A stretch of 64,000 nt of DNA from Loktanella sp. 3ANDIMAR09 (GCF_001420005.1 NZ_LJAK01000003.1:124001-188000); one strand, 5' to 3'; positions 44,801 to 54,892 are shown, counted from the first letter of the stretch. Numbers and translations: made by a program. Notes: generated by a model from the sequence alone, not told the origin.

Positions 44801-45354
44801 AACAGGTGCTGACGCTGGACGAGGTGACGGCCAAGGCCGAACGCGGCGCTTGCATCGTGAAAATGGCGGGCACCGTGTCGGGGCGTCAGGAACGCAAATC
44901 GGCACGCGGGAACCGGTTTGCCTTTGTTCAGCTGTCTGACCCCACGGGCCAGTATGAAGTCACGATGTTCAGCGACACGCTGGAGGTTGCGCGCGAACAT
45001 CTGGAAACCGGCAATCAGGTCGTGATCCAATGCGAGGCGACGATGGAATCCGACCAGCTCAAACTGCTGGGCAGGTCGGTCAGCCCGATCGACACGGCGG
45101 TGGTCGATGCGGTCAGTGGCGGTTTGCGCGTGTTCCTCGATGGTCCAGAGGCCATCCCGTCCGTTGCCTCGATCTTGGCCAATGCCACAAAGGACCGGGT
45201 CAAGGGCGCACGCGGTCCGGTGTTTTTCTGCCTGATGGGGGACGGCCTGCCCGGCGAGGTCGAGGTCGATCTGGGACAGGATTTTCCGGTCAATCCGCAG
45301 ATCAGGGGGGCCTTGCGGTCGCTGAGCGGCGTGATCGAGGTGGAAGATGCGTAA
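41854..45354 (+). CDS. dnaE: DNA polymerase III subunit alpha
   Basis: Replicative DNA polymerase catalytic subunit, 1166 residues. The PHP domain is at the start (HLRVHTEYSLLEGAVP, MTDTNNMFAALEF). The family C palm has the catalytic aspartates in SMPDFDIDFC near residue 405, GPGRGSGAGSLVAYAL just before, and the fingers and tandem helix-hairpin-helix follow (AGAFDVLDSNRRR). The OB domain near 1000 reads VSGRQERKSARGNRFAF. It is a monocistronic housekeeping gene. Confidence 0.97.
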   Translation: MSKTPRFIHLRVHTEYSLLEGAVPVKKLAGMVEAAGMPAVAMTDTNNMFAALEFSEYAAKAGVQPIVGCQISLGYTTPEPGKRPDAPAPIVLLAQSEAGYMNLMKLNSALYLSGDGLAPQITVDDLSHHHAGLICLTGGPDGPIGRLLRQGQRAKAEALTDTLHALFGDRLYVELQRHPDGGGLPEAERLSERGHIEIAYAKGLPLVATNDVYFPKSDLYEAHDALLCIADGAYVDQQEDRRRLTPQHYFKSEREMATLFADLPEALDNTIEIAKRCAFKVYKRDPILPKFADDEVAELRRQAQEGLRARLAIIPHAAPVEDYEKRLEFELGIIEGMGFPGYFLIVADFIKWAKDQDIPVGPGRGSGAGSLVAYALLITDLDPLRYSLLFERFLNPERVSMPDFDIDFCMDRREEVIRYVQDKYGRDKVGQIITFGALLSKAAVRDVGRVLQMPYGQVDRLSKMIPVEGVKPVSIEKALADEPRLREEAKNEEVVDRLLTYAQQVEGLLRNASTHAAGVVIGDRPLDELVPLYQDPRSDMPATQFNMKWVEQAGLVKFDFLGLKTLTVIQNAVDLILKSGRPLHVDAEGNTLYQPPAGAENDIGTIPLDDPKSYALYAAAKTVAVFQVESSGMMDALKRMKPTCIEDIVALVALYRPGPMENIPTYCEVKNGQKKLESIHPSIDYILEETQGIIVYQEQVMQIAQVMAGYSLGGADLLRRAMGKKIAEEMAKERPKFESGAVANGVDKKKAREVFDLLEKFANYGFNKSHAAAYAVVSYQTAWLKANHPVEFMAGVMNCDIHLTDKLGVYFQEVKKGLGIGYTPPCVNRSQAMFDVHEGKLVYALGALKNVGVEAMKLIVAARADGEFVTLFDFARRVDLKRVGKRPMEMLARAGAFDVLDSNRRRVMASLDALVGYSAAIHDQKNSNQVSLFGDAGEDLPEPRLAGGDDWLPAERLAEEFKAIGFYLSGHPLDDYMGALKRKQVLTLDEVTAKAERGACIVKMAGTVSGRQERKSARGNRFAFVQLSDPTGQYEVTMFSDTLEVAREHLETGNQVVIQCEATMESDQLKLLGRSVSPIDTAVVDAVSGGLRVFLDGPEAIPSVASILANATKDRVKGARGPVFFCLMGDGLPGEVEVDLGQDFPVNPQIRGALRSLSGVIEVEDA

Positions 45355-45400
45355 CCGTGGGTGATTGGCCTGCGGCATTATCGAGGTGAGGACGGTCGAC

Positions 45401-45979
45401 ATGATGAAGAGAATTATAGCAGCACTTGGGTGCTATGCATTGGTCGGCTGTGCGGGCGCGGGTCTGGGCACAGGCACGCCTTTGGTCACGTCGGACGTGG
45501 ACGCTTTGCAGGTGGGGCCGGGGGCCGCGCTGCCCTTTGGCGAAATCGCCACCACATGTGGCATCGCCACGGCGGATATGGGCATGCCGGTTGTCGCGGC
45601 CTCTGGCTATACGGTCTACGACACCGCGCCGACCAGCACTGCAGTGCGCACGCATTACATCGACGGGTTCAGCGACGGTTGCGCCAGACAGTTCACGGCC
45701 GCCCTCGTGCTGACCGGCGATGTCAGCACCCACGAAGGTGTGCGCTATGCCCGGACGCCTGCGCAGCAGCGTTATTCCGAAACCGACACGGCCTATGAGG
45801 CGATCAAACGTGCATTCTGCGGGGTCGGCACGGGCGCGCCTTGCGGCAGCAGGATCGACGCGCTGTCACGTCGGACCGTGTTCGTGACCGCCTATCCGCA
45901 GTTTTCGGGCAGCAAGTCATGGAAGGAATTTCTGCTGCACGAGGGCACGGTCGCGGCCAGCGGCACCGAAACGCCCTGA
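45401..45979 (+). CDS. Uncharacterised lipoprotein (192 aa)
   Basis: The ATG at 45401 opens the signal MMKRIIAALGCYALVGC with a good lipobox (LVGC). The mature protein has several cysteines (CGIA, GCARQ, AFCGVG, PCGSR) that may form disulfides in the periplasm. There is no membrane segment after the signal and no recognised domain. It follows dnaE by 46 bases in the same direction. Conserved blocks such as HYIDGFSDGCARQF look constrained, but no function is claimed. Confidence 0.8.
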   Translation: MMKRIIAALGCYALVGCAGAGLGTGTPLVTSDVDALQVGPGAALPFGEIATTCGIATADMGMPVVAASGYTVYDTAPTSTAVRTHYIDGFSDGCARQFTAALVLTGDVSTHEGVRYARTPAQQRYSETDTAYEAIKRAFCGVGTGAPCGSRIDALSRRTVFVTAYPQFSGSKSWKEFLLHEGTVAASGTETP

Positions 45980-45987
45980 TCGCCGTC

Positions 45988-46188
45988 CTACCAGTGCGGC
46001 GGACGTTCGTCGCCCAGCGGCACGGTGCCGCTGCTTTCGGCCTCGCGGGTTGCCTCGCGCTGCATCAGCATTTCGATCCGGCGCAGGGCGATGGTCAGAT
46101 CCTTGTCCTGACGTGCGACCACGTCTGACAGGTCCTCGACCAACCGGGTCAGGTGGGCGATCTGTATTTCGAGGTCAGTGTTATCCAT
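45988..46188 (-). CDS. slyX: SlyX family protein
   Basis: A 66-residue protein with an N-terminal coiled coil ([29 protein letters not shown]) and the C-terminal DERPPHW, which is the family signature (ending P-P-H-[WY]). SlyX is small and cytosolic, of unknown function. Divergent from hisS. Confidence 0.9.
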   Translation of the reverse strand: MDNTDLEIQIAHLTRLVEDLSDVVARQDKDLTIALRRIEMLMQREATREAESSGTVPLGDERPPHW

Positions 46189-46287
46189 GCGCCAGAGTTA
46201 GGTCATTGCGCCCGCCATGCCAAGCCATTGCCCCGCAGGCCCGTGCGGGGTATGTCGCGCGCGACTGACAGACCCACAGGTGATCCG

Positions 46288-47766
46288 ATGGCAAAGCCGA
46301 AAAAGACCCCGCGCCCCAAGGCCGTGACGCCCAAGGGCTTTCGCGACTACTTTGGGGCAGAGGTCACGCATCGCAACGAGATGCTCGCCAGGATCGCAGA
46401 GGTCTATCACCGCTACGGCTTTGACCCGCTGGAAACATCCGGGGTCGAAACGGTCGAGGCGCTGGGCAAGTTCCTGCCCGACGTGGACCGCCCGAACGAG
46501 GGTGTGTTCGCATGGGAAGAGGACAGCGACTGGCTGGCGCTGCGCTATGACTTGACAGCACCGCTGGCGCGGGTTGCGGCGCAGTACCGCGACACACTGC
46601 CGTCGCCCTATCGCCGCTATGCGATGGGACCGGTCTGGCGCAACGAAAAGCCCGGACCGGGGCGGTTCCGTCAGTTTTATCAATGCGATGCGGATACCGT
46701 GGGCGCGCCGTCGGTCGCAGCGGATGCCGAAATCTGCGCGATGCTGTCGGATACGCTGGAGGCCGTCGGCATCCCGCGCGGCGACTATGTGATCCGGGTC
46801 AACAACCGCAAGGTCCTGAACGGTGTGCTGGAGGTCGCGGGCCTGTCAGGCGACGACAAGGACGCCGAACGCGGGATCGTCCTGCGCGCGATTGATAAGC
46901 TGGACCGTCTGGGCGTCGAAGGCGTGCGTGCCCTGCTGGGTGAAGGGCGCAAGGATGAAAGCGGGGATTTCACCAAGGGTGCTGGGCTGGATGATACGTC
47001 TGCCGAGGTGATCGTCGGTTTCATGGACGCAAAACGTGATGACGGTGCGACCACGGTTGCGCGCTTGCGCGAATTGGTCGGTGACAGCCAGATCGGGGTT
47101 GCCGGTTGCGATGAGCTGGAGCTGATCGCAGACCTTCTCGCGGCCCAAGGCTACGGCCCTGACCGCATCGTCATCGACCCCTCCGTCGTCCGCGGCCTTG
47201 GTTATTACACCGGCCCGGTGTTCGAGGCGGAACTGACATTTGAGGTGACCGACGAAAAGGGGCGTCCGCGCAACTTTGGCTCTGTCGCAGGGGGCGGGCG
47301 CTATGACGATCTGGTCAAACGCTTTACCGGGCAAGAGGTGCCCGCGACGGGTGTCTCTATCGGCGTCGATCGCCTGCTGGCCGCATTGCACGCCAAGGGG
47401 CGGCTGGACACCAAGGCCAGCGGTCCGGTCATCGTCACGGTGATGGATAAGGCGCGCATGGCCGATTACCAGAACATGGTCGCAGAACTGCGGCAGGCGG
47501 GTATCCGGGCAGAGGTCTACCTGGGCAACCCCAAGAATTTCGGCAACCAGCTGAAATACGCGGATAAACGCGACAGCCCCATCGCGGTGATCGCAGGCGG
47601 CGACGAATTCGACCGTGACGTCGTGCAGATCAAGGACCTGATCCTGGGGGCCGAGATCGCCAAGGACGCCACCGCCGAGGAATGGAAGGACCGCCCCCAG
47701 CAGGTCGAGGTGCCGCGCACCGAGATGCTGGCACGGATCCGTCAGATGCTGGAAGACCAGTCGTGA
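46288..47766 (+). CDS. hisS: Histidyl-tRNA synthetase
   Basis: Class II aminoacyl-tRNA synthetase charging tRNA-His. The ATG at 46288 ([22 protein letters not shown]) gives 492 residues, the longer alphaproteobacterial type. Motif 2 lies in [20 protein letters not shown]; the histidine-specific block reads [14 protein letters not shown]; motif 3 is [12 protein letters not shown] to [13 protein letters not shown]. The C-terminal anticodon domain follows. It overlaps hisZ by 4 bases. Confidence 0.96.
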   Translation: MAKPKKTPRPKAVTPKGFRDYFGAEVTHRNEMLARIAEVYHRYGFDPLETSGVETVEALGKFLPDVDRPNEGVFAWEEDSDWLALRYDLTAPLARVAAQYRDTLPSPYRRYAMGPVWRNEKPGPGRFRQFYQCDADTVGAPSVAADAEICAMLSDTLEAVGIPRGDYVIRVNNRKVLNGVLEVAGLSGDDKDAERGIVLRAIDKLDRLGVEGVRALLGEGRKDESGDFTKGAGLDDTSAEVIVGFMDAKRDDGATTVARLRELVGDSQIGVAGCDELELIADLLAAQGYGPDRIVIDPSVVRGLGYYTGPVFEAELTFEVTDEKGRPRNFGSVAGGGRYDDLVKRFTGQEVPATGVSIGVDRLLAALHAKGRLDTKASGPVIVTVMDKARMADYQNMVAELRQAGIRAEVYLGNPKNFGNQLKYADKRDSPIAVIAGGDEFDRDVVQIKDLILGAEIAKDATAEEWKDRPQQVEVPRTEMLARIRQMLEDQS

Positions 47767-48839
47767 ACGGCCGCGCGATACAGGCTGAAACCGACCGCCT
47801 GTCCGCCTGCTTTGCCAAGGCTGGCGCGCAGACGGTCTATACGGATGTGCTGCAACCGGCGGATACGCTGCTGGACCTCTATGGCGAGGATATTCGCGGG
47901 CGGTCCTATCTGACGTCCGACCCGGCCTTGGGCGAAATGGTGCTGCGGCCCGATTTCACGGTGCCGGTGGTGCAGATGCACATGCAGTCCCACGCCAATC
48001 CGGCGCGCTATACCTACGCGGGCCGCGTGTTTCGCAAGCAGGACGTGAACCCCGGCCGCGCGACCGAATTCGTGCAGGTCGGGTTCGAGATCATGGGCGG
48101 TGACGATCCTGCCGCCGCCGAGGCCGAGGTTTTCGCCACGATCCGTGCGGCCCTTGGAGATTTGCCGCTGCGGGCGGCGACCGGCGATATCGGCGTGCTG
48201 ATGGCGGCCGTGCGTGGGTTGCGGACCACGCAGGCGCGCAAGGATGCGTTGATGCGTCACATCTGGCGGCCCCGGCGGTTTCGCGCGCTGCTGGACCGGT
48301 TCGGCGGGCGCACGCCGCCGCCTGCGTCGCGGACCGCGCTGCTGGCCTTGGCCGATCCGCTGGACGGCGCACCCGCACTTGCAGGTGTCCGCACCCGTGC
48401 TGAAATCGCGGCAAGGATCGCATCCCTGCGCGAAGACGCGGCTGCGGCCCCCATCTCGGCCAGTGAAATCGCACTGCTGGATGTGATCCTCGATCTGCGC
48501 GCGACCGCGCCGCAGGCGCTGGGTCGTCTGCGCGATATCGCCATCGACATGCCCGCGATCGAACCGGCGGTGACCCGGATGCATGCGCGGCTGAACGCGC
48601 TGCATCTGCGCGGGATCGATGTGGACGCGCTGGAATTCGAAGGCAGCTATGGCCGCACCTCGTTGGAATATTACGATGGTTTCGTGTTCGGGTTTTACGC
48701 GGCAGAGGGGCACCAGCCCCCGGTCGCCACGGGCGGGCGCTATGACGCGCTGACCGCCCGGCTGGGTGATACCGATGTGCCTGCGGTCGGCGGCGTGATC
48801 CGCCCCGATCTGGTGCTGGCCGTCAGGGGACAGATGTGA
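47763..48839 (+). CDS. hisZ: ATP phosphoribosyltransferase regulatory subunit
   Basis: HisZ is a catalytically dead paralogue of HisS needed by short-form HisG. The GTG at 47763 overlaps the hisS stop (GTGA) and gives 358 residues. It keeps the class II core, for example [26 protein letters not shown] and [11 protein letters not shown], and ends with [13 protein letters not shown]. Order hisS-hisZ-hisG fits co-regulation of histidine synthesis and use. Confidence 0.95.
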   Translation: MNGRAIQAETDRLSACFAKAGAQTVYTDVLQPADTLLDLYGEDIRGRSYLTSDPALGEMVLRPDFTVPVVQMHMQSHANPARYTYAGRVFRKQDVNPGRATEFVQVGFEIMGGDDPAAAEAEVFATIRAALGDLPLRAATGDIGVLMAAVRGLRTTQARKDALMRHIWRPRRFRALLDRFGGRTPPPASRTALLALADPLDGAPALAGVRTRAEIAARIASLREDAAAAPISASEIALLDVILDLRATAPQALGRLRDIAIDMPAIEPAVTRMHARLNALHLRGIDVDALEFEGSYGRTSLEYYDGFVFGFYAAEGHQPPVATGGRYDALTARLGDTDVPAVGGVIRPDLVLAVRGQM

Positions 48840-49528
48840 TGCTGAAACTGGGTGTGCCGTCCAAGGGGCGGCTGATGGAAAAGACGTTTCAGTGGTTCGG
48901 CAAACGGGGCGTGACACTGCGCAAATCCGGGTCTGACCGTGAATATGCCGGGGCCGTTGACGGGATCGACGGTGTCGATCTTGTGCTGCTGTCCGCCGGT
49001 GAAATTCCGCGCGAACTGGCCGCTGGACGCATCCAGCTGGGCGTCACCGGGTCCGATCTGGTCCGGGAAAAGCTCGCCAACTGGGAAAGCACCGTGCGCC
49101 AGGTGACCCCGATGGGGTTCGGTGGTGCCGATCTGATCATCGCCGTGCCGACAGGCTGGGTCGATGTCGATACGGTGGACGACCTTGATGCGGTTGCCGC
49201 TGCGTTCCGTGCAACGCACGGGCACCGCCTGCGCATCGCGACCAAGTATCATCGCCTTGTGCGGGAATTCCTCGCCCGCGAAGGCGTCGCGGATTATGCG
49301 CTGGTCGACAGTCAGGGTGCGACCGAAGGCACGATCAAGAACGAAACCGCCGAAGCCATCGCCGACATCACCTCGACCGGGGAAACCCTGCGGGCCAATG
49401 GTCTGAAGATCCTCAGCGACGGCATGATCCACGCCAGTCAGGCGACGTTGTTCCGGTCGTCGCGGTCCGGGTGGACCATGGCGCAGCGCGACACCTTCCG
49501 CGCGCTTGAACATACGCTGGGGCTCTAG
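48839..49528 (+). CDS. hisG: ATP phosphoribosyltransferase, short form
   Basis: First enzyme of histidine synthesis, joining ATP and PRPP. The 229 residues are the short form without a regulatory C-terminal domain, in line with hisZ next door. Blocks: LGVPSKGRLMEKTFQWF and ELAAGRIQLGVTGSDL. The usual PRPP-loop follows in DSQGATEGTIKNETAEAIAD. The start may be ATG 48839 or the overlapping GTG 48836. Confidence 0.95.
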   Translation: MLKLGVPSKGRLMEKTFQWFGKRGVTLRKSGSDREYAGAVDGIDGVDLVLLSAGEIPRELAAGRIQLGVTGSDLVREKLANWESTVRQVTPMGFGGADLIIAVPTGWVDVDTVDDLDAVAAAFRATHGHRLRIATKYHRLVREFLAREGVADYALVDSQGATEGTIKNETAEAIADITSTGETLRANGLKILSDGMIHASQATLFRSSRSGWTMAQRDTFRALEHTLGL

Positions 49529-49619
49529 GTGCCAGTTCAACACGGTTGTTTGACCGGCAGGTCATAGCGCCAGCCAAGCAGACAGGTCACAGTCGCCTGA
49601 TACCTCTTGGGATGGTGTC

Positions 49620-50390
49620 ATGGCAGCTTTGCGCGTTTTGTCTCTTTCGTTGATATGTGCGGGCCTGGTCGCTTGTGGCGGCACCGGTGGCGCTGGGCTG
49701 AAAGATGCGCCCGTCAATCCACGATTTGCCGATGCCGATCCGCATCCCGCCATCGGCACACAGCCTGCGTTTTACCCGGTGCACGGTCTGGACGTGTCGC
49801 GCTATCAGACGGCCATCGACTGGCGTGCCGCGCGGGCGGCGGGCATCCGTTTCGTCTATATCAAGGCGACCGAGGGCGGTGATCTGGTCGATCCGATGTT
49901 CGCGGCCCACCGCAACGGGGCCAAGGTGGCGGGCGTGCGCTACGGGGCCTATCATTTCTACTATTTTTGCCGGTCGCCGCAGGAACAGGCGGCATGGTTC
50001 ATCGCGAATGTGCCGCGTGACCGGGACGCGCTGCCGCATGTGTTGGATCTGGAATGGAATCACGGGTCGCGGACCTGTCGGCGCAGGCCCGACGGAGCTA
50101 CCGTCCGGGCCGAGGCGCAAGTCTTTATGGATATCATCGAACGCCACTACGGTCGGCGTCCACTGGTTTACACCGCACCTGATATCTACCGCGACGCGGG
50201 GCTGGGGGCATTGCCCCGCACCCAGTTCTGGTTGCGCTCGGTGGCCGCGCACCCTGCCACCACCTATCCGGGCGAGGGCTGGTCGTTCTGGCAGTACACA
50301 TCCACCGGGATCGTGCCGGGGGTGGCACGTCCGGTGGATATCAATGCCTTTGCCGGGTCATTGGCGGATTGGAACCGCTGGATCGAGTGA
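49620..50390 (+). CDS. GH25 family lysozyme, lipoprotein
   Basis: Peptidoglycan muramidase of glycoside hydrolase family 25, 256 residues. The signal ends with lipobox LVAC (cysteine 19). The barrel begins GLDVSRYQTAIDWRAARAAG, with the catalytic aspartate region, and the acidic pair lies in LDLEWNH; YGAYHFYYF and WQYTSTG are typical. Likely outer-membrane anchored, used in cell-wall turnover. Isolated, convergent with the acyl-CoA ligase gene. Confidence 0.92.
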   Translation: MAALRVLSLSLICAGLVACGGTGGAGLKDAPVNPRFADADPHPAIGTQPAFYPVHGLDVSRYQTAIDWRAARAAGIRFVYIKATEGGDLVDPMFAAHRNGAKVAGVRYGAYHFYYFCRSPQEQAAWFIANVPRDRDALPHVLDLEWNHGSRTCRRRPDGATVRAEAQVFMDIIERHYGRRPLVYTAPDIYRDAGLGALPRTQFWLRSVAAHPATTYPGEGWSFWQYTSTGIVPGVARPVDINAFAGSLADWNRWIE

Positions 50391-50393
50391 GCC

Positions 50394-51953
50394 TCAGCCC
50401 GCTGCCTGAATGCGGTCGCGCAGGAAACGGCGCAGGATCTTGCCCGACGCGCTCTTGGGGATTTCCGTGACACGGTCGATGCGGTGCACCTGCTTGTAGG
50501 ACGACAGGTTTGCGGCCAGATGCGCGCGGATCGCGTCATCGTCAGGGGCATTGTCGCCGCCGACCACAAAGGCCATCGGCAATTCGCCCGCCTCTGGATC
50601 GGGGATGCCGATGACGGCCACATCGGTGATCCCGTCCAGCGCGATGATCGCGGCCTCCAGCTCTGCCGGGGCGACCTGAAATCCCTTGTACTTGATCAGC
50701 TCCTTGAGCCGATCCACGACAAACATATGGCCGTCCGCGTCGATCCGGCTGATGTCGCCGGTGCGCAGCCAGCCATCCGCGACGATGGTGTCCGCCGTGG
50801 CCTTTGCGTTGTTCAGATAGCCCTGCATCACGTTGGGGCCCTTGATCCACAATTCGCCCTCGGCCCCCGGTGCGACGTCCTGCCCGGTTTCGGAATCCAC
50901 GATGCGGCATTGCACGTTGGGGGCCGCGATGCCCGATGATCCGGGTTTTGCGTCATCAATCGGACACAGATGGCTGACCGGTGACAATTCGGTCATGCCG
51001 TAGCCCTGCAGGCTGACGCATTGCAGGCGCTGACCCACGGTATTGGACAGATCGGCCCCCAGCGGTGCCGCCCCGCAAAAGGTCTGCTGGACGCTGGACA
51101 GGTCGAAATCGGCAACCATCGGGTGTTTGGCCAGTGCCAGCGCCACGGGGGGCACGACCCACATGCGCCTTGCCTTGTGATCCTGCGAGATACGCAGAAA
51201 CATTTCCAGATCGAACCGCGGCATGGTCACCAGCGCACCGCCACCGGCGAGGTGGACGTTCATCAATACGGTCATGCCGTAGATGTGGAAGAACGGCAGA
51301 AAACCGGCTGCGACCTCGCCCGGGCTGAAATCCGCGCCGTGGATGATCTGATCCACGTTCACGACCAGGTTGCGATGCGACAGCATCACGCCCTTGGGCA
51401 GGCCGGTTGTTCCCGACGAATAGGGCAGCACGACCGTATGCCGGTCCAGATCGACGGGCACCTGATCGGCCAGCGGGTCGCCTGTCAGATCGGTGATGGG
51501 GGGCAGTCCCACGGCATCACCGATGCTGTAGATTGCGGTCACGCCGGTGTCGACTGCGGCCTCCTTGGCCGTGTCCGCGAACATCGCGACCGTGACCAGC
51601 AGATCGGCGCGGCTGTCGTTCAGCTGATGGCGCACCTCTGCCGCAGTATAGGTCGGGTTGATCGTCGTGACGGTGCCACCGGCATAGGCCGCAGCATGAA
51701 ACATGACGCAGTATTCGGGCATGTTCGGCGCCATCAGTGCCAGCGTCTTGCCGGGGCCGAAACCATGCGCGCGCAGACCACCCGCCAGCGCACGGATCTG
51801 GTCGATCACATCGCCCGCCGTCAGGGCGCGCCCGGTCGGTCCATCGGTCAGGACGACCTCTGACCTGCGGTTTTCCAGCCCGGCAAAGATCGCCTGTGTG
51901 ATCGACACGTCCCGCAGCGGCACGTCATCGAATTTGTTCGGATAGATATGCAT
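50394..51953 (-). CDS. AMP-binding acyl-CoA ligase (4-coumarate-CoA ligase type)
   Basis: ANL-superfamily enzyme that activates a carboxylic acid through an acyl-adenylate and transfers it to CoA. The ATG at 51953 follows a GGGAGG site and gives 519 residues. P-loop-like PYSSGTTGLPKGVMLSHRN, GYGMTELSPVSH, the hinge WLRTGDISRID and the catalytic lysine in PKSASGKILRR are intact. Substrate undetermined; an aryl or medium-chain acid is plausible. Confidence 0.9.
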   Translation of the reverse strand: MHIYPNKFDDVPLRDVSITQAIFAGLENRRSEVVLTDGPTGRALTAGDVIDQIRALAGGLRAHGFGPGKTLALMAPNMPEYCVMFHAAAYAGGTVTTINPTYTAAEVRHQLNDSRADLLVTVAMFADTAKEAAVDTGVTAIYSIGDAVGLPPITDLTGDPLADQVPVDLDRHTVVLPYSSGTTGLPKGVMLSHRNLVVNVDQIIHGADFSPGEVAAGFLPFFHIYGMTVLMNVHLAGGGALVTMPRFDLEMFLRISQDHKARRMWVVPPVALALAKHPMVADFDLSSVQQTFCGAAPLGADLSNTVGQRLQCVSLQGYGMTELSPVSHLCPIDDAKPGSSGIAAPNVQCRIVDSETGQDVAPGAEGELWIKGPNVMQGYLNNAKATADTIVADGWLRTGDISRIDADGHMFVVDRLKELIKYKGFQVAPAELEAAIIALDGITDVAVIGIPDPEAGELPMAFVVGGDNAPDDDAIRAHLAANLSSYKQVHRIDRVTEIPKSASGKILRRFLRDRIQAAG

Positions 51954-52022
51954 GGTGAACCTCCCAATTCGCGCAAATCGTCGCACGGCTCGGGGCGGCC
52001 TGTCACCTGTGCTGACGCAAGG

Positions 52023-52454
52023 TTATCTGACGCCGATATCGGCCAGCGCCTTGGAGAGTTCGGGGGGCAGCGGTTCTTCGGCCTGACGGCCCTCGGCCAG
52101 ATCGGGCGGCGCATCGGCGGGGGACAGGTAGCGCCATCCCTGGAACGCCTTTTTCGGGGTAGCGGCAACGCGGATGACATCGGGTTCAAGCACCAGCCCG
52201 CAACGGCGCACGCCGTCCTGGCCGATGATTTCGCGCAAGTCCATGATCGGCTGGCGGCACAGGATCACGCCCTTGATGACCCAATAGATCGACCCACCGT
52301 TCAGCAGTTCCGTTTCGCGCTTGGGCCACATGCGGGTCACGTGGTAATATCGTCCGTCCCGGACCTGTTGGGACCGCAGGCGTTGCCAATCAAGCATGTT
52401 CTCGATGGATTCAGTGCCGACCGACAGCTTTACCAGATTTACGTGGTTGCCCAA
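52023..52454 (-). CDS. DUF1489 family protein
   Basis: A 143-residue protein conserved in alphaproteobacteria with unknown role. The N-terminus HVNLVKLSVGTESIENMLDW and the middle block YHVTRMWPKRETELLNGGSI are the recognised pattern. No membrane segment or catalytic motif is visible. Divergent from nrdJ. The 147-base gap between them contains no clear cobalamin riboswitch. Confidence 0.85.
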   Translation of the reverse strand: MGNHVNLVKLSVGTESIENMLDWQRLRSQQVRDGRYYHVTRMWPKRETELLNGGSIYWVIKGVILCRQPIMDLREIIGQDGVRRCGLVLEPDVIRVAATPKKAFQGWRYLSPADAPPDLAEGRQAEEPLPPELSKALADIGVR

Positions 52455-52601
52455 TGTGTCACCCCAGATGTAGTATGCAGATCCGGTTTAACCGATTCTT
52501 TACCTGACGAACAGGTAGGGTCGGTGACCGGTGTTTCAATTGACCACGCCCGCCGCGGGACCTATTCCTGCACACCTTCACCACACCTCAAAGGATTCGT
52601 C

Positions 52602-54869
52602 ATGACCCGTTTCACAGCCCCGATTGCAGAGCAGATCTGGGACATGAAGTATCGTTTCAAGGCAGCAGACGGCACCCCCATCGACGAAACCGTCGAGGAT
52701 ACATGGGCCCGTATCGCGGGCGCGCTGGCCGTTGTGGAAAAAGAGCCAAAGGTCTGGGAGGACCGGTTTTACAACGCGTTGGCGGATTTCAAATATCTGC
52801 CCGCAGGACGCATCACCGCCGGTGCGGGAACCGCGCGCGCGGTGACGTTGTTCAACTGTTTCGTCATGGGCACCGTGCCCGACAGCATGGGCGGCATTTT
52901 CGACATGCTAAAAGAGGCCGCACTGACCATGCAGCAGGGTGGTGGGATCGGCTATGATTTCTCGACCATCCGGCCCAAGGGGGCGACCGTGCACGGTGTG
53001 GCCGCCGACGCATCCGGGCCGTTGTCGTTCATGGACGTCTGGGACGCCATGTGCCGGACGATCATGTCCGCCGGGTCGCGGCGTGGCGCGATGATGGCCA
53101 CGATGCGCTGCGACCACCCCGACGTCGAGGATTTCATCACCGCGAAACACGACGCCGCACGCCTGCGGATGTTCAACATGTCCGTGCTGATTACCGATCC
53201 CTTCATGGATGCGGTCAAGGCCGACACCGACTGGGATCTGGTGTTCAAAGGCGAGGTCTACCGCACCGTCAAGGCGCGCGACCTTTGGAACGCGATCATG
53301 AAATCCACCTACGAGGTGGCGGAACCGGGTGTCATTTTCATCGACCGCATCAATGCGGCCAACAACCTGAACTATTGCGAAACCATTGCCGCGACGAACC
53401 CCTGCGGTGAACAGCCGTTGCCGCCCTACGGCGCTTGCCTGCTGGGGTCGATCAACATGGCGCGCATGGTCTCTGATCCCTTTGGCGATGCGGCAGCACT
53501 CGACGAGGCGGCACTGACCGATCTGGTCGCGACCGCCGTGCGGATGATGGACAACGTCGTGGATGCCAGCCAATTCCCGCTGGAGGCACAGCGCCAGGAG
53601 GCGCAGGCGAAACGCCGCATCGGTCTGGGTGTGACGGGTCTGGCCGATGCGCTGCTGATGGTCGGCCTGCGCTATGGCTCTGAGGAGGCGGCGCGTCAGA
53701 CCGACCGCTGGATGCACGCGATCGCCCGCGCCGCCTATCTGGCGTCGGTGGAATTGGCCAAGGAAAAAGGCGCGTTCCCGCTGTTCGACGCCGATGCCTT
53801 TCTTGCGTCGGGGGCCATGCAGGACATGGACGACGATGTGCGCGATGCGATTCGCACCCACGGCATCCGCAACGCGCTCCTGACGTCCATCGCGCCCACA
53901 GGCACAATCAGCCTGTACGCGGGGAACGTCAGCTCGGGGATCGAACCGGTCTTCGCCTATGCCTACACCCGCAAGGTTCTGCAAAAGGACGGCACCAAGA
54001 CCGAAGAAGAGGTCGTGGATTACGCCGTGCAGATGTGGCGCGAACTCAAGGGCGACGCCCCGCTGCCCGATTATTTCGTCAACGCACAGACGCTGGCCCC
54101 GCTGGACCACGTCCGTATGCAAGCCGCCGCACAAAAGTGGATCGACAGCTCGATTTCCAAGACGATCAATTGCCCCGAGGACATCAGCTTTGATGATTTC
54201 AAGGACGTCTATATGGCGGCCTGGGATCAGGGCTGCAAAGGTTGCACCACCTACCGCCCCAACGCGGTCACGGGTTCGGTGCTGAGCGTGTCAGAGGACA
54301 AGCCGGTGCAGGTTCAGACCGACGGCGAAACCGCCGAGGTCGTCTACATGACCGAACCGCTGGACCGCCCGACAGAGCTGGAAGGCGCGACCTACAAGCT
54401 GAAATGGCCCGACAGCGAGCACGCGATTTACATCACGGTAAATGATCTGGTGATCGCAGGTCACCGCCGCCCGTTCGAGGTGTTCATCAACTCCAAGAAC
54501 ATGGAACATTTTGCCTGGACGGTTGCGCTGACGCGCATGATCTCTGCCGTGTTCCGCCGTGGCGGCGACGTGACTTTCGTGGTCGAAGAGCTGAAGGCCG
54601 TGTTCGATCCGCGTGGCGGCGCCTGGGTCAAAGGCAAGTACGTCCCCAGCATTCTCGCCGCCATCGGCGGTGTGATCGAGCGTCACATGATCGCGACCGG
54701 ATTTCTGACGGGCGAAGGCCAAGGTCTGAAAAGCGACCCGCAGGCCGATGTGATCAACCTGTCCGACGCCCCCCGCGGCAAGGCCTGTTCCAGCTGCGGC
54801 AGCTACGAGCTGCGCATGGTGGAGGGTTGCATGACCTGCGCCAGCTGCGGGTTTTCAAAGTGCGGCTAG
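52602..54869 (+). CDS. nrdJ: Adenosylcobalamin-dependent (class II) ribonucleoside-diphosphate reductase
   Basis: NrdJ reduces ribonucleotides to deoxyribonucleotides using B12 to generate a thiyl radical, with or without oxygen. From the ATG at 52602 it has 755 residues, the NrdJ_Z type. Active-site cysteines are in TLFNCFVMG, NPCGEQPLPP (radical cysteine) and the redox partner further on; the C-terminus is a zinc ribbon, CSSC...CMTCASCGFSKCG. The frame is open upstream only by chance. No nrdA/nrdB is in the window. B12 need links it to cobU. Confidence 0.95.
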   Translation: MTRFTAPIAEQIWDMKYRFKAADGTPIDETVEDTWARIAGALAVVEKEPKVWEDRFYNALADFKYLPAGRITAGAGTARAVTLFNCFVMGTVPDSMGGIFDMLKEAALTMQQGGGIGYDFSTIRPKGATVHGVAADASGPLSFMDVWDAMCRTIMSAGSRRGAMMATMRCDHPDVEDFITAKHDAARLRMFNMSVLITDPFMDAVKADTDWDLVFKGEVYRTVKARDLWNAIMKSTYEVAEPGVIFIDRINAANNLNYCETIAATNPCGEQPLPPYGACLLGSINMARMVSDPFGDAAALDEAALTDLVATAVRMMDNVVDASQFPLEAQRQEAQAKRRIGLGVTGLADALLMVGLRYGSEEAARQTDRWMHAIARAAYLASVELAKEKGAFPLFDADAFLASGAMQDMDDDVRDAIRTHGIRNALLTSIAPTGTISLYAGNVSSGIEPVFAYAYTRKVLQKDGTKTEEEVVDYAVQMWRELKGDAPLPDYFVNAQTLAPLDHVRMQAAAQKWIDSSISKTINCPEDISFDDFKDVYMAAWDQGCKGCTTYRPNAVTGSVLSVSEDKPVQVQTDGETAEVVYMTEPLDRPTELEGATYKLKWPDSEHAIYITVNDLVIAGHRRPFEVFINSKNMEHFAWTVALTRMISAVFRRGGDVTFVVEELKAVFDPRGGAWVKGKYVPSILAAIGGVIERHMIATGFLTGEGQGLKSDPQADVINLSDAPRGKACSSCGSYELRMVEGCMTCASCGFSKCG

Positions 54870-54892
54870 CCGTGGACCGGTGATGTGAATGT

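Noticed and set aside
52455-52601. Possible cobalamin riboswitch before the B12-dependent reductase
   Set aside because: The gap is only 147 bases and no B12-box-like GCCACTG core or matching stems were found.
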